A stretch of 8,851 nt of DNA from Candidatus Omnitrophota bacterium (GTDB taxonomy: Bacteria > Omnitrophota > Gorgyraeia > Tantalellales > Tantalellaceae). The position numbers and the translations under genes are program-made. The stretch is from positions 1 through 8,851 of the forward strand of contig DAOVKF010000063.1 in the NCBI GenBank assembly GCA_030631915.1, written 5' to 3'. Position 1 is the stretch's first letter, and every line of letters begins with the position of its first letter. Of the stretch, positions 1-6,515 are shown one piece after another. Under the pieces are notes generated by a model. That model had not been told where the DNA came from. It searched no databases and saw nothing but the letters and a program-made list of their open reading frames with translations.

Positions 1-118
1 CATCGGCATTGGCCTCTGGGACTGGCGCTATGACCACCACCCATGCCATGACCAGGACAACCATTACTGCCATGACCGCCATGGCAAACCCCGTGTTCCG
101 TGTTCTTTCCGTGTTCAT
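1..118 (-). CDS. Secreted or periplasmic protein of unknown function (N-terminal fragment, runs off left edge)
   Basis: The first 39 codons of a gene that continues past the left edge. The ATG at 118-116 is preceded by a strong ribosome binding site, AAGGAG at 130-125, with 6 nt spacing. The translation has a short polar start with Arg5 and Arg7, then a long hydrophobic core (about residues 11-32) rich in Met and Val, then APVPEANA followed by Asp39. This is the layout of a Sec signal peptide with a likely signal peptidase I site after Ala38 (ANA|D). There is no lipobox Cys in the visible part. A non-cleaved N-terminal membrane anchor is the alternative. It lies 119 nt downstream of lptD on the same strand but has its own good promoter, so it is probably a separate transcription unit. 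I do not recognise the family; the mature domain is outside the window. Confidence 0.72.
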   Translation of the reverse strand, partial: MNTERTRNTGFAMAVMAVMVVLVMAWVVVIAPVPEANAD

Positions 119-178
119 TACTTTCTCCTTTGTTTTGTTTTTTCTAAAAACTTTGTAAAACTATTGAATGATAACTAA

Positions 179-206
179 AGTATACCCTGTCCTTCCAGAA
201 ATGCAA
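179..206 (-). promoter_or_regulatory. Sigma70-type promoter for the secreted-protein gene
   Basis: On the minus strand, TTGCAT at 206-201 serves as a weak -35 and TATACT at 184-179 as a strong -10 (5 of 6 to TATAAT), with a 16-nt spacer. Transcription would start near 172, giving a leader of about 55 nt that is AT-rich and ends in the AAGGAG ribosome site. The position between the lptD stop and the next start supports an independent promoter. No factor-binding repeat is evident around it. Confidence 0.55.
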
Positions 207-237
207 GGGGATTTTTCTTACTTTTTTATGTTTAACA

Positions 238-2427
238 TTAACGGGAACTTGAGCCGGCGGGGTGTTTGGCAAAGGAACGGTTAAGGCCGATCTGCATGTC
301 GGGAAAAGCCTTGATCTTGAAAGCTATCCAGAACGTATGTTCATCTTCCAGAAAATTGCTGCCTTCGACGTTATAGGAGACCTCGACTTCCCAGCAATGC
401 AGGTCACGCGTAACAGAAAACTGCTGTGCCTCTATGGTGCCGTTATGGAGGTTAACCCTCTCATACCATCCAAAACGCCATTTGGGACTCAGGACAAAAC
501 TCATATCAAAGGTAAACTGGTTCCTGGGATCAAATACTTTTTTCTCGTATCTGTACCCGACATCCATACAGAAATTATCCCATGGACGTAATGAAACTTC
601 CACGCTTCCCGTTCGGACCGACTGATTTTTAGTCGCGACCTGCATTTTCGAATCCAGGTACAGCCATTCGTAGGGCCGCAGTTCCAGTTCGAAAGCTATA
701 TCGTCAAATGTACCGTTTTTTTTGAATTCAAACCTGTCTTTTTTCATGCGAAAAAGATAATCCGTGCCGACAACAAACCTTGCCAGGTCCACGGCCCGTA
801 ATTCCCCGTCCATGCCCCTTTTGGTCTGCAATTTGCTCACAAGGGAAAGGGAAACCCTGTTCTCCTTTTCAAGAGAATCGATCTCATCCATCTGATAGAG
901 GCTATCCTTATCCACGGTCGGCTGATGCACGTGCGCATATTCAGCCTCTGGAACGATGATATGTCTGAGACCGTTTATGTTCAGCCCCAGGACATTGGTC
1001 ACAATATCGAAAATACGGTGAAACCGGCAAAAAACGTTCAGTCCGCCGCCAAACGCTTCCCTTGCAATAAGACCGCTTTCCCACCTGTTCCTGCCGTACA
1101 TCGTTTCCTGGAACGTGCCGAACGGCGTCAGGTTCAAAAAACCGAGCTTACTGACATATGAAAGCCTGTGAAAGGAATTAAACCTTTCCACTTTCTCGGG
1201 CGGCTGACTCTCAAAAGCGTATTGCTTGTCAAATACCGTCCCGGACATCTCGCTCGTATAATAAAAGGGGGTTTCCCACAACCTCTGGGCGGGTATATCC
1301 ATCCATAACTCCGGAAGTTTCTGAGTCACGGCGTAAAAATCATGAAAACGCTTCTCCGCGGTCACGCCGAACACGAAATTGGGCTGACTGGATATCACTG
1401 AAATATAATTCCGGGGGGTATCGCCGTTCTGTTCATATTCGTTATAAAAATAATCCTTCAGGACGTATTCGTCGCTCTGCTTGTTGAACTCGATCATCCC
1501 CACCGTCCTGGGATCAAAATCGATCCTGTGCGTCCACTGGAACCTTTTACGCAGTGAAGGATCGGTCCCTTCGCCGCGTAATGACGAGGGATCATACGTC
1601 CCCCTGTCATTCTGATGGATGAAATACGAACGGAACAGGCCCTTTCCGAACCCCGGCAGGCCGATGTCGTCCATGTAGTAATAAAGATCCGCTCCCTCGG
1701 CAAAGCCTTTTTTCGTCCGGTAGTCGACCAGAACATCCACTTTGGTATTCCCCCTGATATGGAACCTCCACGCCGATAAAAGAAAATATCCCCAATCAGT
1801 GCTCTGCCCCGGGATGAACTGTACCTTCGCGCGGCTCTGGATTATGGGATGGTAATAGTAGGGGACCCAGAGGACGGGGACCTTTCCGATGTAAAAGACC
1901 GCGTTTTTCGCGATGACCTTATCATCGGGGAAAACTCTTATTTCTTCGGCCTGTATCCGGTAATGCGGGTTATCCAGATCACACGTGGTGATAAAACCTT
2001 TCTTAAGGAGATATTCGTTATCCCCGACCCGGCCCGTCTCTTGCGCCTGCCCGAACCAGGGGAATGCGCTGACCTCACCGCCTATGATCTCTCCCCTTTT
2101 CTTCAGGAAATCATACGCTATATGGTCACCGGTAAGAACGCCTTCGGGATGTTCGACGCGGACATTGCCGCGGCAGACAGCCTGCTGGGTTTTCGTATCG
2201 AGTTCTATGCGGTCACAGGAAAGTCTGACGTCCCCGTATCTGATAGAAACGTTCCCTTCCGCGAGTATTTTATTTTTCTTTTCAAAATACTCCACCCTGT
2301 CGCCGTCGACTATGACCGGCTGACCCTTTTTCAGTTTGAACAGGTCCTCATCCTGCGCGTATGAATACGCGCGGAAAAGAAAAAATGTCAGTACCAGCAG
2401 CACTGTCAATGATTTTCGGATCTTCAT
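238..2427 (-). CDS. lptD: LPS-assembly protein LptD (OstA/Imp), outer-membrane LPS translocon barrel
   Basis: Inserts lipopolysaccharide into the outer leaflet of the outer membrane, normally with the lipoprotein LptE as plug, receiving LPS over the LptA bridge. The 729-residue length fits the family (E. coli about 784). Residues 1-25 are a Sec signal peptide, with likely cleavage at AYSYA|Q. Residues about 36-135 form the OstA/LptA-like jelly roll (IVDGDRVEYFEKKNKILAEG, then the CDRIELD and CRGNV repeats). Next come the conserved FITTCD...HYRI segment (Cys149) and VPVLWVPYYYHPI (183-195), typical of LptD at the jelly-roll/barrel junction. The rest is alternating beta-barrel strands rich in aromatic residues. 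Cys678 sits in a DLHCWE motif near the C-terminus. The start is supported by the signal peptide and by GGTGATC directly upstream. It is the last gene of the ABC-GGDEF-GGDEF-lptD run, 42 nt after the cyclase. Neither lptE nor lptA is in the window. Confidence 0.93.
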   Translation of the reverse strand: MKIRKSLTVLLVLTFFLFRAYSYAQDEDLFKLKKGQPVIVDGDRVEYFEKKNKILAEGNVSIRYGDVRLSCDRIELDTKTQQAVCRGNVRVEHPEGVLTGDHIAYDFLKKRGEIIGGEVSAFPWFGQAQETGRVGDNEYLLKKGFITTCDLDNPHYRIQAEEIRVFPDDKVIAKNAVFYIGKVPVLWVPYYYHPIIQSRAKVQFIPGQSTDWGYFLLSAWRFHIRGNTKVDVLVDYRTKKGFAEGADLYYYMDDIGLPGFGKGLFRSYFIHQNDRGTYDPSSLRGEGTDPSLRKRFQWTHRIDFDPRTVGMIEFNKQSDEYVLKDYFYNEYEQNGDTPRNYISVISSQPNFVFGVTAEKRFHDFYAVTQKLPELWMDIPAQRLWETPFYYTSEMSGTVFDKQYAFESQPPEKVERFNSFHRLSYVSKLGFLNLTPFGTFQETMYGRNRWESGLIAREAFGGGLNVFCRFHRIFDIVTNVLGLNINGLRHIIVPEAEYAHVHQPTVDKDSLYQMDEIDSLEKENRVSLSLVSKLQTKRGMDGELRAVDLARFVVGTDYLFRMKKDRFEFKKNGTFDDIAFELELRPYEWLYLDSKMQVATKNQSVRTGSVEVSLRPWDNFCMDVGYRYEKKVFDPRNQFTFDMSFVLSPKWRFGWYERVNLHNGTIEAQQFSVTRDLHCWEVEVSYNVEGSNFLEDEHTFWIAFKIKAFPDMQIGLNRSFAKHPAGSSSR

Positions 2428-2429
2428 AG

Positions 2430-2436
2430 GATCACC
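2430..2436 (-). promoter_or_regulatory. Extended ribosome binding site of lptD
   Basis: GGTGATC stands 2 nt before the lptD ATG. It matches the 3' half of the extended Shine-Dalgarno consensus (AAGGAGGTGATC), so its register equals a GGAGG at about 7 nt. A stronger-looking AGGAGG at 2447-2442 is 14 nt from the ATG, too far for normal use. The GTG inside this site (2435-2433) is not a usable lptD start because it reads straight into TGA. The assignment assumes a standard 16S rRNA 3' end. Confidence 0.4.
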
Positions 2437-2469
2437 CGCGGCCTCCTGCGTTCCGTCCGCGTCATCTTC

Positions 2470-3864
2470 TTATGCCGTGACGACCATGTTCCGCCCCTTT
2501 CGCTTCGCCTTATAAAGAGCCGTGTCCGCGGCTTCTATCAGCGAAGAAGCGTTCTTGCCGTCCGCCGGATACGTGGCAATACCCGCGCTGACCGTTATAT
2601 TGATCTTTTCATCAAATGCCTTCACGGCCCCTATTTCCACGGATTTGCGCAGACGTTCAGCCACGACAAGGGCAAGGTCCTTTGTCGTCTCCGGCAATAT
2701 AACACAAAACTCCTCGCCGCCGTACCGCGCTATCATGTCCACCTCTCTTACGGAGAGCTTCAGCCTCTCAGCCACTTCCTTGAGCACGCCGTCCCCTACC
2801 AGATGCCCGTAACGGTCATTACATTCCTTGAAATGATCGATATCTATCATCCCGACCGAGAACGTGAGATCCAGCCGTCTGGCACGGTCGACTTCCTCTT
2901 CCAGCCGCTCCATGAAATAGCGCCGCAAATATACGCCGGTAAGACCGTCAAAGATGGAAAGCTTCTCGACCTGCTCGTACAACTCCACTTTTCTGAGTTC
3001 CAGCGCTATCTGCGGGGCAATTATGCTGAACCTGTTATACCCCTGCCTGGTCGTGCCTTCTATGGCCAGCACGGCCGATATGCTCTTCACGAACAGCGGA
3101 AAAGCCGAAAACGTGTCCGCGCTGACCCCGATCCGGTTAAATATCTCTTCGTCGCTGCGCCGTTCCATATAAAACGGCTTAAAACCTTTCTCCCTCAGAT
3201 AATTCACCATGACTTTGAAATCTACAACATGTTCTTCCGCTTCCCCGGCACCCTCACGGTATTCCCGGTCCCCTGATACGCCTCTGGATACACTGTGCGA
3301 AAACTCGCCTTTGTTGAATATCAGAAGATGCGCCGTCTCGAACTGAAAATTATCCTTAAGAAAATCAAACAGCGTATCCATCAGATCGTCGAATTTAAGG
3401 ACGGAACCGAGCTGCTTGGTTATTTCGTACAAACGTGAAATACGGGCCATCTCCCTTTCAACGTTCCTTCCCTTTCGCTCGATCTTTTCCAGACCTCTCA
3501 TTATATGGTTATACTTCCGCTCCGCCGTGACGATCCGGGACCTGTTATACCTTTCAAATGCTATACCAAGCAGCATTACCATGTAGCTGATGCCGCTGCT
3601 TGCCAGGAAAAGGGACATCAGGACCACCACATCCACCGGATTCAGTATCCCTGTCATCGAGTAAAACACCAGAAACATCAGATTCCCGGAAAGCAGAAAT
3701 ATCATCGCGCGTATTGTCAGGGCATAGGGGGCGATGATGCAGACAAGCGGGATGACGAAAAGGATCAGATACTCATCCCCGTGGGCGAACCGGTGGAACA
3801 ACCAGCTCAGGCTCAGAAGCAGAGCGTTAACGGCGAATACAAAGACCGGTCTCATTTTGAACAT
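2470..3864 (-). CDS. Membrane-anchored GAF-GGDEF diguanylate cyclase (second of the pair, I-site intact)
   Basis: Predicted to make cyclic di-GMP from two GTP at the inner membrane. Residues about 6-105 are hydrophobic, probably four transmembrane helices with no periplasmic sensor domain. A charged, probably coiled-coil linker (about 108-150) follows, then a divergent GAF-like domain (about 150-295) and a GGDEF domain (about 300-464). Active-site features are present: DIDHFKECND with metal ligand Asp341, and GGEEF at 382-386. The RxxD inhibitory site (REVD, 373-376) sits the canonical five residues before GGEEF, so product inhibition is expected. The start is ambiguous: ATG at 3864 overlaps the upstream cyclase gene by 13 nt, while ATG at 3855 (residue Met4) forms an exact ATGA junction with its stop and has AGGA 10 nt upstream. 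Either implies translational coupling. The ligand of the GAF domain cannot be read from sequence. It is followed by lptD after 42 nt. Confidence 0.9.
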   Translation of the reverse strand: MFKMRPVFVFAVNALLLSLSWLFHRFAHGDEYLILFVIPLVCIIAPYALTIRAMIFLLSGNLMFLVFYSMTGILNPVDVVVLMSLFLASSGISYMVMLLGIAFERYNRSRIVTAERKYNHIMRGLEKIERKGRNVEREMARISRLYEITKQLGSVLKFDDLMDTLFDFLKDNFQFETAHLLIFNKGEFSHSVSRGVSGDREYREGAGEAEEHVVDFKVMVNYLREKGFKPFYMERRSDEEIFNRIGVSADTFSAFPLFVKSISAVLAIEGTTRQGYNRFSIIAPQIALELRKVELYEQVEKLSIFDGLTGVYLRRYFMERLEEEVDRARRLDLTFSVGMIDIDHFKECNDRYGHLVGDGVLKEVAERLKLSVREVDMIARYGGEEFCVILPETTKDLALVVAERLRKSVEIGAVKAFDEKINITVSAGIATYPADGKNASSLIEAADTALYKAKRKGRNMVVTA

Positions 3865-5285
3865 ATCCTGTTCTTTCCTTTAGCCTTGGCCTGATACAGG
3901 CGCCTGTCCGCCTCCCATATAAGGCCGTCCCTGAGTTTGGCGTTCGCGGGAAACATCGCGAGTCCGATCGAAACGGTGACGGACTTCCTCTCTCTGCGTA
4001 TGTTCACACAACTGTTCTCTATCTCGTCCTTGATATCCCTGGCAAGCTTTACAGCACCCTCCTTATTGCAGTTGAGCGCTATAAACGTAAATTCCTCCCC
4101 GCCGTAGCGGCATACGATATCCCCGGCGGATGCTTTGCTCTTTAATATCCGTCCCACGTTTTTCAGGACAAGATCCCCGGCCATATGGCCGTGTTTATCG
4201 TTGAACTTCTTAAAATCATCAATATCCAGCATGAACAGGGCGAAGGTGCTCCCGCTCCGCAGGCCCCTCCTTATTTCTTCCTCCAGACGCTCCATGAAAA
4301 AGCGGTGTACATAAAGGCCCGTCAGGCTGTCCCTGATCGCAAGCTCCTCGGTCTTTCGGTATAATTTCGCGTTTTCCAGCGCTATGGCGGCTAATTCGCC
4401 TATAATATCCAGAATGCGGAGTTCGTGCTGTCCGAACGCTTCCTCCTGCCGGCTGTCCACCTCTAAAATGCCCGTGACGCTGCCCCCGATTATCAGCGGC
4501 TTGCCGATAAGGGAGATGAAGTCCGCGTTCTTTTCCCTGCCGGTGACCGAAAACCTGAAATCTTTCCTGGTGTCCCTGACGAGCAGCCCCTGCATCTTTG
4601 TCATGATCCATCTTTCGAATATGCCTCCCTTCCCCGGCGCAACAGGCTTTCTGGTGTCGCTCATCGCCGTGCTGGATAAGAACAGCTCTTTCCGTTTCTC
4701 ATCGGCCGTATAAAACGACACTCTGACATCGCCCTTAAAATTATCAAAGGTCTCGTTTACCGTCACTTTGATGACTTCTTCGGCGGAAAAAGAGAGGCTC
4801 AGTTTCTCGGAAATATCCTTCAGCTTAAAAAGGCTGTTGATCTTACCCTCCATGGCCGAGATCTCGGCCATTCTGTTCTCAAAATGGTTCTGGATAAGAT
4901 TTATATCCTCATTGACCTTTTCAGCGGTGATCGTGTAGTCCTGAACGGATTTATTGACCTTCCTGTAGATATGGTGCCCTATAATACTGTTAAGAAAGAA
5001 CGCCAGTATCAGGACACCGTAATAATAGGGGTTAAGAGCGGTCAGGGGTTTGTATATAAAGATCATCGCCAGCAGAAAAGAGGTCAAGCCGGCGAACACC
5101 CCCAGTGAGACCCAGAAAAGCATGACGACCATGGCCATCAGCATCAGGCAGGCGATGAAGATCAACTCTAAATGCTGGATCCGGCGGTTTAACAGGGGCA
5201 CTAAATAAACAAGGCTGTATAATAATCCTCCAAAAAGGACAGTGGACAGGGGTATGAGAAGGTTCCTTCTGATAAAAGGAGTCAT
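3852..5285 (-). CDS. Membrane-anchored GAF-GGDEF diguanylate cyclase (first of the pair, I-site degenerate)
   Basis: A 477-residue cyclic di-GMP synthase by domain content. Hydrophobic residues about 8-107 suggest four transmembrane helices, followed by a helical linker (about 110-155), a recognisable GAF domain (about 158-308; GILEVDSRQEEAFG and the closing helix ending in NAKLY) and a GGDEF domain (about 312-477). LDIDDFKKFND supplies metal ligand Asp354, and GGEEF is at 395-399, so catalysis is expected. The inhibitory RxxD position reads SAGD (386-389): the Arg is replaced by Ser, so feedback inhibition by c-di-GMP is probably lost. The architecture and the shared FMERLEEE motif suggest it is a diverged tandem paralogue of the next gene. 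The start is fixed closely by an in-frame TGA two codons upstream (5291-5289). The ribosome site is poor (TTGATC next to the ATG). It lies 7 nt after the ABC ATPase gene, so coupling is likely. Confidence 0.9.
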   Translation of the reverse strand: MTPFIRRNLLIPLSTVLFGGLLYSLVYLVPLLNRRIQHLELIFIACLMLMAMVVMLFWVSLGVFAGLTSFLLAMIFIYKPLTALNPYYYGVLILAFFLNSIIGHHIYRKVNKSVQDYTITAEKVNEDINLIQNHFENRMAEISAMEGKINSLFKLKDISEKLSLSFSAEEVIKVTVNETFDNFKGDVRVSFYTADEKRKELFLSSTAMSDTRKPVAPGKGGIFERWIMTKMQGLLVRDTRKDFRFSVTGREKNADFISLIGKPLIIGGSVTGILEVDSRQEEAFGQHELRILDIIGELAAIALENAKLYRKTEELAIRDSLTGLYVHRFFMERLEEEIRRGLRSGSTFALFMLDIDDFKKFNDKHGHMAGDLVLKNVGRILKSKASAGDIVCRYGGEEFTFIALNCNKEGAVKLARDIKDEIENSCVNIRRERKSVTVSIGLAMFPANAKLRDGLIWEADRRLYQAKAKGKNRICSK

Positions 5286-5292
5286 GGATCAA

Positions 5293-6396
5293 CTAAATAA
5301 TGGTTGTTTCGGTCGCTTTATCGAAAAAATGTATTTTGCTCATGTCAAAGACCATATCGATATCCTGGTTGATCTGAGGATCGGCGTCGCCCGACACCCT
5401 GGCGATAAAGATATGTTTCCCGGTGCTCATATGTATATATACTTCCGAGCCCAGGTGTTCGACCACTTCGCATGTCACCGTAACTATATTTTCAGGAGGC
5501 GCTTCCGAAACGAACAGCTTATCGTAAATATCCTCGCTCCTTACCCCCATCATGACCCGCACGTTAACGTGATCTGCCAGGGCGTCATACATGTCCTCCA
5601 CTATCTTTATCCGGAAATTACCCTCATCAAAATACAGCCTGCCGGCTTTGCTCACGATCCTGCCTTCCAGGAAATTCATGGGAGGGGCCCCTATAAAACT
5701 GGCCACAAACTTGTTTACAGGTTTGTTATACACGTTGGTGGGCGTGTCGACCTGCTGAATGATCCCGTCCTTGATCACCACTATCCTGTCCCCGAGAGTC
5801 ATGGCCTCGGTCTGGTCATGCGTCACGTAGATCATGGTGCACTGAAGCCTTATGTGAAGGCGGTGAAGCTCTGTTCTCATCGTCACCCTCAATTTGGCGT
5901 CAAGGTTGCTCAACGGCTCATCAAAAAGAAACACCTTGGGCTTGCGCACTATGGCCCTGCCTACGGCCACACGCTGGCGCTGGCCTCCTGACAGCTCTTT
6001 GGGCTTTCTGTTCAATAAACGCTCCAGCCCGAGTATAGCGGCAGCCTCCTTCACCCTTGAATTTATCTCCTCCGGAGGATACTTCTTCAACTTCAGGCCG
6101 AACGCCATGTTTCCATAGACGGTCATGTGGGGATAAAGCGCGTAGTTCTGAAAAACCATGGCTATATCCCGGTCCTTCGGAGGTATGCTGTTGACTCTCC
6201 GGTCGCCGATATAGATATTCCCTTCACTCGCTGTTTCCAGACCGGCGATCAGCCTCAGGATCGTGGATTTCCCGCAACCCGAAGGGCCTACAAGGACCAT
6301 AAACTCCTTGCTTTCCACGCCGAAACTCACGCTATCGACGGCAACCACGTCGCCGGGGAAGATCTTTTTTACGTTCTGTAAACTGACCTGGGCCAT
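5293..6396 (-). CDS. MalK/UgpC-family ABC transporter ATP-binding protein
   Basis: Nucleotide-binding subunit of a sugar- or glycerol-3-phosphate-type (CUT1) importer, acting as a dimer on the cytoplasmic face. All ATPase motifs are present: Walker A GPSGCGKST (37-45), Q-loop Gln83, signature LSGGQ (135-139), Walker B VFLFDE (155-160), D-loop SNLDAK (163-168) and switch His193. Residues about 235-357 form the MalK-type C-terminal OB/TOBE regulatory domain, including GAPPMNFLEG (236-245) and GVRSEDI (284-290), which resembles the family's usual GIRPED. Length 367 is typical. Automatic tools would probably name it ugpC or malK, but the substrate cannot be assigned: no permease or binding protein is in the window, so it may serve several importers as MsmX-type ATPases do. 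The start has AAGG 7 nt upstream. It is the first gene behind the promoter at 6457-6485 and leads into the two cyclases and lptD. Confidence 0.93.
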   Translation of the reverse strand: MAQVSLQNVKKIFPGDVVAVDSVSFGVESKEFMVLVGPSGCGKSTILRLIAGLETASEGNIYIGDRRVNSIPPKDRDIAMVFQNYALYPHMTVYGNMAFGLKLKKYPPEEINSRVKEAAAILGLERLLNRKPKELSGGQRQRVAVGRAIVRKPKVFLFDEPLSNLDAKLRVTMRTELHRLHIRLQCTMIYVTHDQTEAMTLGDRIVVIKDGIIQQVDTPTNVYNKPVNKFVASFIGAPPMNFLEGRIVSKAGRLYFDEGNFRIKIVEDMYDALADHVNVRVMMGVRSEDIYDKLFVSEAPPENIVTVTCEVVEHLGSEVYIHMSTGKHIFIARVSGDADPQINQDIDMVFDMSKIHFFDKATETTII

Positions 6397-6456
6397 ATTA
6401 CCACCTTATATTTTTGCGTTAAATTGCCGCTTAACATCCCTTGAACATTGTTTCTC

Positions 6457-6485
6457 TATATACTATACAACCCGCTAAAAGTCAA
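6457..6485 (-). promoter_or_regulatory. Sigma70-type promoter for the ABC-GGDEF-GGDEF-lptD operon
   Basis: On the minus strand, TTGACT at 6485-6480 (5 of 6 to TTGACA) and TATATA at 6462-6457 (4 of 6 to TATAAT) are separated by exactly 17 nt. Transcription would start near 6450, leaving a leader of about 54 nt before the ATG at 6396. This is the only clear promoter seen before lptD on this strand, so it may drive all four genes. No intrinsic terminator separates accD from it, so some read-through from the accD operon is likely. Confidence 0.6.
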
Positions 6486-6515
6486 CCCTAACTCACCCTT
6501 CCATTCTTCACCCTT
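6482..6515 (-). repeat. Short direct repeats AAGGGTGA upstream of and into the -35 box
   Basis: On the minus strand AAGGGTGA occurs exactly at 6515-6508 and again at 6500-6493, a 15-nt period. A looser copy, AGGGTTGA at 6489-6482, overlaps the -35 box. The first copy includes the accD stop codon. Placement just upstream of a promoter is what a regulator-binding site would look like, but the surrounding strand is purine-rich, so chance similarity is possible. Confidence 0.35.

Noticed and set aside
228..238. Small palindrome ATGTT-T-AACAT after the lptD stop as a possible terminator
   Set aside because: The stem is 5 AT-rich base pairs with a 1-nt loop and a mixed A-run follows rather than a U-tract on the transcribed strand, so it cannot act as an intrinsic terminator.
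1849..2364. 171-residue plus-strand open frame antisense to the lptD N-terminal region
   Set aside because: The minus strand encodes the conserved LptD jelly roll here; the plus-strand translation resembles no family.
2803..3276. 157-residue plus-strand open frame antisense to the downstream cyclase
   Set aside because: Shadow of the GAF-GGDEF coding strand, with no domain or start signal of its own.
4219..4611. 130-residue minus-strand open frame inside the upstream cyclase gene in another frame
   Set aside because: It covers the GAF-GGDEF junction of the real gene, and its Gly/Arg/His-rich translation is typical of an out-of-frame reading.
5242..5991. 249-residue open frame on the plus strand across the ABC ATPase and the start of the first cyclase
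   Set aside because: It lies antisense to two genes with complete catalytic motifs, its translation is His/Pro-rich with no recognisable domain, and no ribosome site or promoter was evident. It is a shadow frame.
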